Below, in pieces: positions 24,314 through 36,009 of a stretch of 37,172 nucleotides of DNA; positions within the stretch are counted from its first letter, which is position 1; each line of letters begins with the position of its first letter. The DNA is from Irpex lacteus (taxonomy: Eukaryota > Basidiomycota > Agaricomycetes > Polyporales > Irpicaceae). The notes beneath the pieces are model-generated. The model was not told the origin of the DNA, did not search any database, and saw only the letters and a program-made list of their open reading frames with translations. The stretch covers positions 1 to 37,172 of the forward strand of contig MQVO02000096.1 in the NCBI GenBank assembly GCA_001986395.2, read 5' to 3'. The position numbers and the translations under genes are program-made.

Positions 24314-25906
24314 ATGGTAAGTCGGGCCTCCCGCCGCATCAGCATCTGAGAATTACTGATAGCAATAAAAATATCTACAGTACGTGAAGTCCATGTATGC
24401 ACTCACGCGTACGATGCCCCCAGAACTCTGCGACATGATCATTGATAACCTATGCGGCGACAAGTGTGCCCTTTCCGCTTGTACACTTGTCTCCCCCTCT
24501 TGGAAGCGCCGTGCTCGCCACCACCTCTTCGAGTCTGTCCTCGTAGCCAGACAGGATCACCGCGACGCCTACGCCAGTTTCTACTGCTTTCTCAGAAACA
24601 ATCTCGACATTCAGCCTATCATCCGTGTCATCTGCGTTGATGGTTACAACTCCCATGATCCTGATACCAGAAAAGCCAAGCTAGATTTTCGCCATTTGTA
24701 TAGATGGCTCCAACAAGTTCCCAATCTTAAGGCTCTCCTGATCTTCAACTCCGGGTGGCTCGACGAAGGAGACATCAACGTGTACCTCAGCGACTGGCCA
24801 CGGCAGCGTATTGGAGATCTCTGTCTCGACAGCTTTCGCGCCATCACAGGTCGTCGCCAAAGCAGGTTCGACATCCTGTGCTTCTTCTCACAAATAGACC
24901 ACCTCTACTTCAAGCATGTCCGCATACCTGATAAGGACAGCACCGAAGACGAGCCAGCCCATCAGTGTATACCTGCATCGGCCAGTGTGAAAGTGAAGGC
25001 TCTCACTCTTTCATTACAAGACCAGTATCCGGTATTTCTGCTTTGCCTGGGGCGACAACCGTTTTTAGAAACGCTCGAGAGCCTCACTCTTCGCGACCTA
25101 GACCTCGAAAACACCCAGGATCTCTACTTAGTTGGCGAAATCATACGCGACAAGATGGGCTCTGCCTTTCGGACGTTTGAGATTGATTTGCCTAGGCACG
25201 ATCTCCGTAAGTTCTCGTATCCTGGGATTATGGTCATCGACCGCGCTAAACACCGTTGTCAGACTCAGCCATCGACCCTGCGCAGGCGTTCACCGACCTT
25301 CTAAATCTCGACAGCTGTAAGTCGCTGGAATCAATCTCCATCAACATGGTTCTCGACGGGCCAGTGATGACAGACATGGAAGAGGTGGAGGATATTGCCG
25401 CAAAGCGCCGCGGAGCTCAGCTCGATCCCAAAGACGGTGGGCTCAAGTTTATCGACACCACCTCGCCGAACTTCGCAAGGAAAGCGCAGGCGAAATGCCG
25501 CGCAGAAGACCAGCGGGGTGTGAGTGTGCGATTCGCATCCAAGCCACCCCTATACACTCCCGAAGAGTGGGCCATTCCGCCCCTCCTCCTCTCGCTCCTT
25601 CCCGCTCAGAATACCATCACCTCCATCACCCTTTCGATTGAGCTCACAGGCCCCGCGCGCTGTGTCTCCAAACATCTGAGGGACGTGCCAGATTGGGAGA
25701 AGATAGAGCGCGAGTGTCTTCGGTTCAAGGGGTTGCAGAGGGTTTGCGTCAGGAGGCTGGAGAAGCCACGAGGTCGTCGTCGTCGTGGTAAATGGGACGA
25801 AGATGTCATCCCCGTGGTCAGGGAATGGGAAGAACGTGATAGGTTGGAAATAAGTCGTCGATTGGGTATGTTACTTGAGAAGAATGCATTGGTGTTCGAG
25901 ACGTGA
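24314..25906 (+). CDS. F-box-like protein
   Basis: This is a typical Agaricomycete F-box-like protein of about 480 aa, a predicted substrate adaptor of SCF ubiquitin ligases. The N-terminal LTRTMPPELCDMIIDNLCGD followed by LSACTLVSPSWKRRARHHLFESV matches the F-box pattern (LPxEL..I...L, C.LVS..W, LF). The rest has leucine-rich stretches (FLETLESLTLRDLDL, ITSITLSIELTG) typical of these proteins. An ATG at 24314-24316 sits directly before gtaagt and splices over a 64-nt intron to TAC-GTG-AAG (24381). Otherwise the first internal ATG is 24393. A second intron at 25207-25262 (gtaagt..ttgtcag) joins LPRHDL to HSAIDPAQAF in frame. The C-terminus is basic (PRGRRRRGKWDE). No frame breaks were found. 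Confidence 0.75.
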
Positions 25907-26401
25907 TGATAGACGTATCAAGGCCAGGTTACCAGTATATAGTAGACATTCTAAGGCTTACTGTTGTCAGCTATACTAGCGAAGACGTAGATATATGAGA
26001 CTCGACGCGCACAAATATTTGTAAACGAATAACACAGCATATGCCATAGAGAAAAAGAGTTGCTACAACAACAGAAAATGCGAGTGTGGTTGATATTCAT
26101 ACAAATGTGGGTCCGTCCGTTCATCCATTTAGATCACAGCACCACAAAAATCCATCACTCCCAGCCCCACACCAAATGGTATTGATTGACATCCCGCCGA
26201 ACGCCGAACGGCCAGTTCCCGGTAAGGGGCACTAGCGTGAGTGGTTCCCCGAACACACGCTAGTACAAGCCAGCGAGCGGCGACGGATATAAACAGCAGA
26301 GAAAAGTGAAACAGAAAAGGTTAGAAAATATGAAGCACCAACAAACACTTACGGCTACAATGAAGTGTCAAATGCAGCCACGGGCAGAATGAGAAGCAAA
26401 G

Positions 26402-29178
26402 TTAATTGACATAGCGAACGAACTACAAGAAACGTCAACATTAGCTTCATGAACATTACAAGACACGCGGCGATTCGACAACTCACAGTTTCATACGGCT
26501 TACGAGGCGGGTTACCGTGGGTCGGCAGACTCTCAGGAAGCTCAGCAACGTTTGGGTCGTACTTGAAGAACTCGCCATGGTGGTTCCTGAACCCTTCCGT
26601 CGCACTAGGATACGTCGCCAGCTCCTCCGGGTTCGCCATGTGGCGAGGCGCATAGACAATATAAGGTTTCGACGCGGAGGAGGGGAAGTACAGATAGTCG
26701 CCGCGGCGATTCCAGAATCCGTGTCGTATTCTGCGAGGTTGAGGTTGCGGCGGTGGCGCAGGAGTGTGGCGAGATTGTGAGTAGGATTGGGAGTACGGCG
26801 ACGAAGTGGTCGACGAGCTGTAGGCATGACGAGAGGCGGCAGCTGACGCAGAGGCGGACGAAGAGGAAGTCGTAGGTGTAGGAGCCGAGGAAGACGCATG
26901 AGGAGAATAACGAGAAGGCGAGGGCTGAGGAGCCGCTGACGGCGAGTGTCGATTATACGAAGGAGGACTAGAGTACTGAGATTGCGTGCGAGATCGTGAG
27001 TAAGATTGTTGTTGCTGATGTTGAGAGGCAGCCGCAGAGGCGGAGGCAGAGGCAGAGGCTGAAGCTGAAGAACCCGAAGTCGAGAAACTGATAGGCATGG
27101 GCGGGGCAGGGAGCGGATTGGGAGGACCTCGCATGCGGACGCCGCGGCGACGGCGGACGCGATTACTGCCGGCTTAGGGGGAATCACAGGCGGTTTCCCC
27201 GTCCAGAGGGTCTCTACCCAGGGAGGGGTATGTACGACTGCGACCAACAGAGCTAGGAGAACGTATATGTTTCGGAGACGGCTGCGACGGCGACGGTCGC
27301 GGTGTCTTCGACGACGTTCTTGATAAAGCAGGCGGAGGCGATGCCTCTTCAGGTATCGAAGCAAAATTTTCCCGATTGGGACTGCGAGGGTATAGAAGGG
27401 TAAGTCTGGCTTCTTCCTAGGTCACGCGGACTCGACTTCGCAGAGGGCACAGAACCTCCGACTATCAACGGGCTGAGCATGCCCTCCGGCTCGTCGGAAA
27501 AACCAGTCAAGCCCAAGAACCCATTACTACCGTTGCTGGACGCCGAGTTCGGCGCCGTGTCGACGGAAAGTGTGGGACATGGAAGTGGTGAGGGAGGGCA
27601 TTCTGCCAGTGCTGGTGGGAGAGCTGTTAGAGCGACTTGTGCCGTTCGTCGAATTGCGAGATTGAGCCCCAGGAGTGGGCGTAGGAGGCCCGTAGATCGG
27701 GCCGCGGAAGTGAGGACGAACAGGGCGACTCGTCGTCGCTATCGTCGTCTCTGGGCCGCTCGTACTCTCTGTCCCTATACTGAGTCCTCGAATCGTCTCG
27801 CCCACTGCGACGGCGTGCTGTCGCGTCGTGCTGGGGAAGATCGAGATATCGAGTCTTCGCGAGCTAATCTTCGAGTAGGATCTCGGTCGTCTCGCATATC
27901 GTCAGTAGCTGACCGGCGCGAAGGTGTTTCCATTGGCGCTGCCGCCAGGGGTAGGCGTACCAGTGTAGTGTCCTGGAGTGCGCACTATGCTGGGCGAGAA
28001 GGTCGGCCGGAGAGTCTCATGCGAGCTGAATGCTTCCGATCTCTTCTGCTCCGAGTCGCGAGCTTGAGCAGAAGCCGAAGAAACGTGCGCAGGAGTTCGA
28101 GGCGTTTGACCAGGGATGACCGGCGGCTCAGTTTGCTGACGATACGACTGCTGCTGCTTCGAGTCGGAGCGCTGTGCTTGTTCATATTGCGAAGAACGCT
28201 GAGACGACGGCTCCCTGGAGTGCGAACGATGCTGAGAATGAAGATCGCGAATGAGCCGGTGTGCGTGACGACTGTGATTGCTGCTGTTGCTGGTATTGCG
28301 AGGAGAATGACGACGTCCGTTACCGGAGCGGAGGCGGGAGGCGTGCGTGGATCGGATGAGCGGTGCATGGTAGTCAGTCCTTTCATGCGATCTATGTGAG
28401 TTAGGATCACTGGAGTATTGTGAAGATTGCATGGTACTTGAGCGCCGCAGCGGCTGTTGACTGCTGGAAGACTGCTGTGGCTGTGGCGTAGACGGTGGAT
28501 ACTGGGGATGCCGTGCACTCGCAGAGGGCCGATGACACGTGCGAGGAGCTTGTCCGCTCTCGATCTTCGCGTCTGTCTCGCGAATCGCGAGTACCTCGGA
28601 GTGTCGTTCTTGCTACGGCCATCATCCTCACTGAGCTCCTTTGGTGTCCCATAACCCACGGAGTGGTAAGGTGGTAAAGTCAGACTAGGGTCTTTTCTCC
28701 AACTCAGACCGACTATAATCCGTGGTCAGGTATGACGTGAAATACATGAGACTCCAGTTCAATCGGGCATGAGTGAATACGCACGGGATCATATTCTCTA
28801 GACCTAGTGGGTTTCTCTATCAGCTTTCGTCGCATTGTACTCTGCGCTTGGGGGAAACAGGATGTCGTTTTGTACGGATTGAAGTCGGACGCCTGCCTGA
28901 GCCTGTGCAGCCTGGACTGCTGCGTGCATAGCTGCCGCGCCCCCACATTGGATTGCGGTGCCCATGCCTGCGCCTGAAGCTGCTACGGCCGCCGTAGGGA
29001 CAAAAGCCGGGGTTGAATGTCCACTGACCCGACTTCATGCGTTATGAATCGAACTCCGTTTGGTGGCTGGGAGGAGGCCCAGGGGTAGCCTGAAGGAGCA
29101 CCCGGCGGCCAAGGACCCGACCCAGTTGTGCGGCGCTGAGGGCTGAACGTTCCACATATATTGCTGGGGGGCGGGCAT
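26402..29178 (-). CDS. Low-complexity Ser/Gln/Arg/Pro-rich protein with conserved C-terminal block; frame interrupted
   Basis: The exon model is incomplete. From ATG at 29178 (MPAPQQYMWNVQPSAPHNWVG) I read, with frame changes, an Ala/Gln helix (AAAMHAAVQAAQAQAGVRLQ), SWRKDPSLTLPPYHSVGYGT, long Ser/Arg/Gln-rich tracts (28430-27905), a Ser/Pro tract (27370-27230), and poly-Ser/Ala (27100-26830). The ordered C-terminus contains GFWNRRGDYLYFP, YIVYAPRHMANPEELATYPS and FRNHHGEFFKYDPN. The last intron is 26423-26486, giving the end KPYETFVRYVN. The C-terminal block resembles a conserved basidiomycete domain I have seen in unnamed proteins. Frame breaks near 29116, 28990, 28815, 28560 and 27905 are not explained by convincing introns and probably include sequence indels. 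Function unknown; composition suggests a disordered nuclear or scaffold protein. Confidence 0.55.
26830..27105 (-). repeat. Low-complexity Ser-Ala / Gln coding repeats
   Basis: Alternating Ser-Ala codons (about 27003-27080 and again 26830-26890) and a Gln run form simple-sequence tracts inside the preceding gene. The opposite strand shows GAGGC-type hexamer repeats. They are prone to length change. Confidence 0.6.
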
Positions 29179-30608
29179 ATGCCCATCATGGCAGCCATAC
29201 AGTACAGCGATCAACGCTCGAGGTGGGGGTATCGTGGATTGGAGGGTCTGGATATATCAAGAAGAGCATAGATGTGTATGACGCCAACGCTGATAAAGGC
29301 CAATTTACTTTACTGTCAGCCGTAAACAAAGCATTCAGAACTACAAGACGCACTTGTAGTGCGTCGTACTCGACGATCGCAAAGGCCAGTAATATATCGG
29401 GAGGCTTGACAAGGCTGTCAGAACGAAGGTTGTAGGTAGGTCTGTTATGTCGCGTTATATGGGCGGTCGGAAAGAGCAAGCTGTGCCCAGACGATGTCGA
29501 GAGGCTGTTCCGAGACGTGTTCGGTGTCCGAGTACTGGCGAGTTGGGAGGCAGAGGACCTTAATCGCCGTCGTCGAAGTGGGGAACAACCTCTGCAGCGC
29601 ATCTGAGCCTCTGAGTAGCCGGCGGCGGCAAAAGCCGACGGTGTGAGTATGCACTGGCCGCACTCACAAAAGACACCTCATTTCCGCTGCATGGACAATA
29701 TATTCCACATACCGCCCACACTAGCCTCAAGTGCATAAACTTGGCAAACTTAGAACATGGCAGCGTGAGTGGCTGCTACAACTCTAACTCTCAATCGCAA
29801 TATTATTACTGTCATTTCGTCGCAAGTGCTATTCTCGATTTGGAAGGGCGTCATGAACTTTGATTCGTTCAAGTTCATGAATGATACGTGGAATATAGCT
29901 GTGGTATGCCAATCGTAATATGAGCAGGACCGAAGACAAGCTCACTGTATGTACGTTGGCTGTTGTGCTGGGTTACCAGTTCGAGCAGTCCGGATAAGTA
30001 GCACTAATTACATGTCGCCACATCGATGTGCGCTAGGCAACTATCCTATCATCCAGCTTTCTTCTTCCACCACGCGTTTACGGTAGCCAGAACCCTCGGA
30101 GGAGCGTCCTTGGATAAGGATGGAGATAGCGGCCCTCTATCTAAGCACTAGCGGCTTCCACCCCAACTCGTGGCCACTTCGTGAGGTGGAAAAGGCTATT
30201 GATTCTGTACCGTGTCGTTGGAGAGTAAGTTAGGGTGATGATGGATAATTACCCCGTCCATTGGTAATACTCGAGAGAAGGAATCGAGTACACCAACGCA
30301 TGTTAGGGTTCTAGCCAGTTTGACACCGGTATCGCGGAAGATGCAGCCGTCGAGGGTTAGAATTGTGCCATGATAGTAGATACGAGCTATTTGGTACAGG
30401 TGTTGTATATGGTATGACCGTGACGATGCAAGTACTTATGCAAGTTGCAGTGAAAGACGAGTGAAAGACAAGCGTTATTCAAATTTCAAGTTCGAGCATT
30501 GAAATCAAACCCTAACCCCAGCCATCAGGCCGTCTTCGGACATTTCCGGCGGACGTTGTCGGCGGCGAGTTGTACTTGACCTCTACGTTCCACCAAACCT
30601 CTTTCGCC
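29179..30608. other. Gene-free region between divergent genes
   Basis: No exon chain is supported on either strand. It contains the promoter of the low-complexity gene on the left, an overlapping hairpin pair at 29341-29365, and the ATP synthase subunit K promoter/leader on the right. Confidence 0.5.
29341..29365. other. Two mutually exclusive overlapping hairpins
   Basis: CTACAAG-ACGCA-CTTGTAG (29341-29359) and GACGCAC-TTGTA-GTGCGTC (29347-29365) are both perfect 7-bp stems with 5-nt loops. The loop of each is part of the other's stem. No function is implied by the context. Confidence 0.5.
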
Positions 30609-31037
30609 ATGTCTTAGTGAGTCTTCGGTATTTGCTCTATGAAAAGGGTCTGACTGCTAAATCTACTGGTGCAGCGTTATCTTTGGCCGTGCCATCAAGA
30701 ACGAGTACCTTGCCCTCGGCACTTGGTCTGACCGGGTTGCTGGCGACTTCATTGACTGGCGGAAAGAAAGAGGCTGCTGCACCTACAACATCGGCGAAGC
30801 CTACGCTCGAGCAGGTCAAGGAGTCTGTGAAAATCAACGCTGGCTCAAGGTGAGTAGTCTTGTGCTACTTCATGCGTACCCCGAACTCATGTCATTCTGA
30901 AATGTGCAAACAGTGAGGAGGAGCAGTTGTGCGTATCTTATGATCTCTTGATTCGAGAGAGCAGTCCAACAATAACTGATTAGGATTAACAGCATTAAGA
31001 ACTTTATTGCGGAGCGGAGAAGGAGTCAAAACATTGA
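30609..31037 (+). CDS. ATP19: Mitochondrial F1Fo ATP synthase subunit K (Atp19-like), frame breaks present
   Basis: This is a small inner-membrane subunit associated with ATP synthase dimers. The first exon is only ATG-TCT-TA (30609-30616). A 58-nt intron leads to VIFGRAIKNEYLALGT, then a hydrophobic segment (GLTGLLATSLTGG), KKEAAAPTTSAKPTLEQVKES and VKINAGSS. The C-terminal EEEQFIKNFIAE matches the yeast DEEKFIENYLKK region. The expected product is ~80 aa, ending at TGA 31035-31037. Exons near 30916 and 30992 are short. Two single-base deletions are apparent: in the ACTTGG stretch near 30723 (just before the hydrophobic segment) and in GAGCGG near 31016. Both fall in short runs where one more base restores family-like sequence, so consensus errors are likely. 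Confidence 0.85.
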
Positions 31038-31426
31038 CAGTAGCAGCGTACCAGTGAAAACACGCACATAGAGTCCATGGTCCACTCCCACCTGTCTCAC
31101 GACGCAATATAGACACTCTTTGCTTCCCCGTCCTTGCCTTATGTGCGCTGTGTGAAAAGAAACGTCCTATTGAATGAGAGTTGTGTGTCTGAATATCTGG
31201 TTGCCGTTTTCGGTTGAGAGGGCGGGATTGATGCGCCAGGCCGAGTCCCCAACTTTCATCCTAACCACCAGTGCCCAGTGACCCTCTCGTCTTTCTTTAC
31301 GTCCTCGCTCTCTTCCAACGCTCAGCACAACCGACAGATTGCCTTCTGTCGACTTTCTTTGCTCGTAAAGACATATCTCGCGCACACATTACCCTCTTAC
31401 ACGACATCCTCCACGACCTACATGAA

Positions 31427-33157
31427 ATGAGCACCGGCACCGTAACTGCACCTCCCGCCTCTCCCTCTTTGACATCTCCCACTGGCCCACGACCACTGCA
31501 ACTCTTAGACAGCAATATTCCTTCTGCGCTGAACTCTCCTGTGTCTGCGTTGACATCTCCGCACAGCTCAGCGCTCGGTCTGTCAACCCCTCCTCCGTCT
31601 GCCCGCACGTTCAAGCAGGGAAACCCTCGAAGACAGTCTTCGATATCGTACTTTCCGAGCGACTATGTCCGTTCACCCAGCGTTCGCTCTCCGACGACAC
31701 CAAGTAGTCCGTTCAGCAAACCGTCACCACGGAGAACCGCGTCCGTAGGTGTATGGGATGACGACGTTGCGGGTGCCTTCTCGACGATAAAGAGAGACAG
31801 AAGAAGTATGGGTGCATTGATAGGGAGTAGAGAGAATCCACCGTCCAGTCCCGTCGTGGACCACGGGCCTCTTACGCTCACGGAGAAGTGAGTGATTAGC
31901 TTTCGTTTGCTCTTTCCATTGACCGCGCTTCCTAACGCTCTTCCCATAGACATGCAGACCTTCTCCAGTTCATTGCACAGAAAGAAGCCAAGTGCCTCGA
32001 ACTGCGGTCCCAGCTGGAGGTGCACGAGGCAGAGTTAGGCCAACTGAAGCGCAAGTGGGAGAGGATCGTGAGCCGCGGTATGGATCGAGCATACTCAACT
32101 CCTGGGTCTACGTCCACTCCCGCCTCATCCTCCACTGTTTCCTCTATCATTCCGTCCGCGCGAGACGCTCTCAAAGAAGGTGCACGACTCCTAGCAGCTG
32201 GTCTCAACGACTTCTCCTCTCCAGACCAGCCCCAGCAGTCTTCCCCTACTCCCTCGGTAGTCTCGCCCATCGTAGCTCCCATGTCCGGATTCGCAACAAT
32301 CTCACGAGCATCCATTGCTTCTCAGAAGGCTGTACCTCGGCATGAGACTACACAGAGTATGAGTTCTGTTTCAACTGCCACCTCTACACGCACTTCTACA
32401 ACACAGAGTAGCCAGAGACTATCCCAGTCGTCGGCATCCTCGTTACTATCTTCGCTCTCTCTGGACGACCCGATCGAGGAGAGTTCACCTGCAGAAGTTC
32501 TCCTGGACGACCCGTCGGTGCCCTCTGCAACTTCTCCGATACAAGCCAACCGATCCGAGAAGACTCTGAGAAGGCGGTCTCAGGACAAGAAGGATTCGCT
32601 CACGCGTCCGCCAATCTCTTCGTCGCCTCTAGCGAATGACGCACAGAAAACAGAGCATGTTCCGACTGCTACGGGAAAGTTAAGACACGGCCCCCTTCGA
32701 TAGCTCTGGGGAACTCTCCTTTGCCTACCCCCGTGTCGGCATGGATGGGCAGCGTCGGGTCGAGTGTCGGGCGCAAGTGGGAAGAGATGCAGAAAACTGA
32801 GACGTACGTCCCATTATACTATTATACTTACGACGACGCTGAATTTCTGTTTTAACCTTCCCTCGATAACACAGGTTCACAAAGTCCCAGAAACGCGCCT
32901 CCCTTCTCCTGTCCGACGTTTCCCAGTCCTTGTTCGCAGCTCTCGCATCTCCTACACCGTCTGCAGGTCCTTCACCAATGCAAAAGTCCTCGCCTCTCTC
33001 CTCCGACCCGACGAGCTCCTCTTCTGTCTCCTTGCTGGACGACGAGCCCGAGCAGTCGACGCTCAGCGCGCCGTTAATCCCGAGCGTGGTGAACTCGTCA
33101 TCATCTCCTACACCTTCGCAGAAGAAAATCGACGACGACGATGAGTGGAATTGGTAG
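31427..33157 (+). CDS. Ser-rich protein with a central coiled coil (possibly DUF4048 family)
   Basis: The frame opens at ATG 31427 (MSTGTVTAPPASPSLTSPTG) after a pyrimidine-rich leader. A 5' extension is possible but unlikely. Exon 1 is Ser/Pro-rich with PRRQSSISYFPSDY and VGVWDDDVAGAFSTI. An intron (31888-31950) leads to a helix/coiled coil, LLQFIAQKEAKCLELRSQLE continuing to LGQLKRKWERIVSRG. After long Ser/Thr tracts comes TPVSAWMGSVGSSVGRKWEE, then an intron (~32801-32870), FTKSQKRASLLLSDVSQSLF, and an acidic-aromatic end DDDDEWNW. The coiled coil plus RKWE motif resembles the fungal DUF4048 family; I hold that with moderate confidence. A single-base break at ~32690 (GGGAAAG) separates the coiled-coil part from the C-terminus. 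Confidence 0.7.
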
Positions 33158-33538
33158 ACACGAGCAGCGAGTGCAAGACGTCTTGTCAACGTCGGTGATA
33201 TAGTGTATGGCATTTAATTAATCTCCTTGTGTGTTGTTTTTCTGTTTCTGTTTCTGTTTTCTGCGCGGGGCGTTGGAGAATTCAGTGGTGGTTGCAGGCT
33301 CATCCTTTTTCTGTGCGGTGCGTGCATAAGTGCGTATACTACAGCTGGTCACTCGGTCCTTTTTATTTCGTTCGCATTTTGTCGACATCTTTGATTGTTT
33401 TTCGTGTTCAACCTCGTGGATGGATCTCTCATACTCATACTACTACTTAGAATACAGGAATTTACGTGGATACTCATATGACTGTGTTGCCGTATGCAGA
33501 AGTATCGATCTACTGTGGTACAATGACAAGGGTTTTAC

Positions 33539-34959
33539 TTAAAAGCGTAACACCCCTCGTTTCTTGAGCACCGGCAAAGCCGAAGCGAACGCCGTTCGAT
33601 CGTCTTCGTCGAATGTACGTATCTTCTGACCATGTCTCATAATCCTAAACGACCTCAGCATCTTCAGTTGGGTCATCGCATGCTGGATCTGGGCCAACTC
33701 AGCCGAGCAGGTGCCGGCGAGGTACTTCCCAGGCACACGTCTCTCGGGTTCATACAACCAGTCGTCAAGCACTAAGGTCATCGTCACCTCTTCCACCGAC
33801 GAATACACTCCCGTCAATGTCTGATTTGCGGTAAGTGACGCGAGGATATTGGCGACAGCGAGCATATCAGCACGGTTCTCTTCGTCTTTGAAGTCGCCGA
33901 TGGTGTAGAACATCACCCGTAACTTCTTGAGTGACGTGAATCCAGACAAGTCAAGACGAGCGTGTCGACGGGCTGCCCAGGAGAGGGGGTGGAGGGTGGA
34001 GTTAAGATGAAGGTGCCATGGTCGTACGAGGGAGGACATGGACGACTCACGGGCGATGAACCAACCGACGTTGCAGTTGAACTCCTCTAATTGGGGAGCG
34101 ACGAGAGCGAGGAATTCCTCGACGTCGCCTTCGTCAAAGCGACCTGGAATGGCGTTGAGGTTTAGACTGAGGCTTCTGAGGCCGTGGGCGCGGAAGGAGG
34201 TCGTTTGAGCCAATACCCGGGTGAGTCCGTGGATACCGGTCACCGAGGAGATGTCGAGTGACTCGATGTGAAGACCCGCTTGAAGTTTGGGGAGTGGGAA
34301 CGACGGGCGCAGCTGCAGGCCGAATATTCGTTGCAGAGAGACTCGTTTGACGTTGCCGAGCCATGGAAAAGGCAGAGAACATCCGTCAGACACATGTCGA
34401 AAGGTGAGCGATGACGGAAGATGAACGAGAACCTGTTGAGATTGAGGGCGCGTTTCGGAAGCTGCAACGACTCGCATACGTCTGGTCTTAGGAGGATGTC
34501 CTGCATCGCTACCTCCTGTAGCTTGGGAAACATGTCGAGGACCTCTCCGAGTAGTGACAGGCTGTAATACTGCGATCCATCGTCTGGCAGGTCCGACGCG
34601 AACGCCTCGGCCAACGGCACTGTGAACTGGACGTTCTTGACGCAGTCGCAGATCCATGGCACAGTCTTCAGCCAGGAGAGGGCCTCGCTCAAGCCCTTGC
34701 CTCTACCTTCCGGCGACACCTGAAGAGGTAGTGTTCGGAATAGAAGAGGAAGTGTGATCTCGCGCCATGTTCTACAGACGAGCGAGCATGTCGCGAGGTC
34801 CCGTCTGAGGTCGATGTCGTCCGGTTCAGGACTGCAGTGTGATTGAAGACCGAACCAATCAAGTCCGTCGGCCTGATTGTATGGCTCAGGAACAGGAGTA
34901 AGTTCCTCGAGAATAGAGCAGATGAGCTCTGTAGGGAGGTCTTCGATGTGTCGTGGCAT
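33539..34959 (-). CDS. F-box-like protein with leucine-rich region
   Basis: A classical F-box start, MPRHIEDLPTELICSILEEL, is followed by TCSLVCRTWREITLPLLFRTL. This predicts an SCF substrate adaptor. One 47-nt intron (34433-34479, gtatgc..caacag) joins DILLRPD to VLVHLPSSLTFRHV in frame. Skipping it gives two misleading overlapping frames. The remainder shows spaced leucine-rich segments (LRSLSLNLNAIP, LEEFNCNVGWF, LDLSGFTSLKKLRVMF, VEEVTMTLVLDDW), as in the many unassigned F-box/LRR-like proteins of mushrooms. It ends KKRGVLRF at 33539. About 457 aa, no frame breaks. Confidence 0.8.
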
Positions 34960-36009
34960 GTCTTGACACGAAACAAACGCAGTTAGTCAACTTACTCCTC
35001 AGTGCGGCTTATCTGCTCACCTATTCAAGTTCTAGCTTTTACTGAAGATGATTGTTTAAACGACTCGGATGAGGATGTCTCGTATGGCTGTGCTGGTCGG
35101 AAGATATTCCTCTCGGCTGCACCCCAAACCTATCTTCACCACTGCTCCAGCGGCTTGGGGGAGGGGGTAAGTAGGAGATAAGACCATACTTGAGCGACTG
35201 AAATATACACGGTCGTCGTGGTGATTGTCTGAGCAGTGAGCGCTCTCGTAATGACACCGGCCGCAGCGGTACTCGTGGTAGCCAGCTCGTGCAGGTCATA
35301 TCTGGGCCACAACCACCGAAGATTGCCTTTATCGCTATTGAAGCAACACGGCTGTTCGTTTACTTCTCAGCTGAGACTGTGGTGGTTCTCCGTCACCGAG
35401 AGTCATCCGGTCGTGCATGTCCTACTATGAATTGGGCAGTATTTGCTCATCAGTTTCCCCGAAACGAGGTGCGAGGAAGATAGAAGTACGGTGGGCACAT
35501 ATGTCTCAGTGCTCGTGGGCTTCCCATTCGAGACGTGTCGTAAGGGCTCGACTGGGGCGTATTGGTAATGTAGTAGTGTGGTGAACAGCAGAGCTCTAGA
35601 TACCCGCATCAACTTGAATGTGATGCGTCATACGCAAACACATGTTTATACATCCTTTGACAATATTAAGCAAAATATACAGTACATTCTGATTTCTGAA
35701 GCTTCAAGCTTTAAGGATGGCTGAGAGTTGGTTGAGACAGTCATCGCTTGTAGACTTGTAAATCCACTCCCACTGTTATCGAGCATGATGTCCATCCCTT
35801 ACCACGTTTGTCTGATCCTCGATTGCAGATCCCCATAACCCACTATAGGTAGGCTGACTGAACAGCAACTTGCAATCATCGGGATCTGCGTGTGCATTGC
35901 AACTAGGTTAGGAGTACGTTCCCTCTTCTCAGAAACCTGTGCTGATAATTTGTCAATCTAATGATACAATTGTTGAACGCGACCGACATCCCCACCAACA
36001 TGCGTGCAC
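34960..36009. other. Gene-free region
   Basis: About 1 kb between the F-box gene and the 3' end of the membrane-protein gene. Only short unsupported frames were found and no repeat structure was noted. Confidence 0.5.

Noticed and set aside
25180..25330. Apparent frameshift in the left F-box gene
   Set aside because: It is explained by a 56-nt intron (25207-25262) with gtaagt and ttgtcag borders.
26483..27364. 293-codon Arg/Leu-rich - strand frame
   Set aside because: It is an alternative frame of the poly-Ser/Ala/Gln exon. The frame containing GFWNRRGDYL and ending KPYETFVRYVN is the coherent one.
27479..28399. 306-codon open frame on the + strand
   Set aside because: It is the antisense shadow of the Ser/Arg/Gln-rich gene on the - strand. 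Its Arg/Ser-rich composition mirrors the opposite strand's repeats and it has no motif or exon structure.
30478..30560. Possible telomere-like CCCTAACCCC string and tRNA-like GTTCGA
   Set aside because: Single occurrence without repetition, and no cloverleaf could be drawn around the GTTCGA.
34240..34657. Apparent frameshift in the right-hand F-box gene
   Set aside because: A 47-nt intron with gtatgc donor and caacag acceptor (34433-34479) joins the two frames exactly, so the gene is intact.
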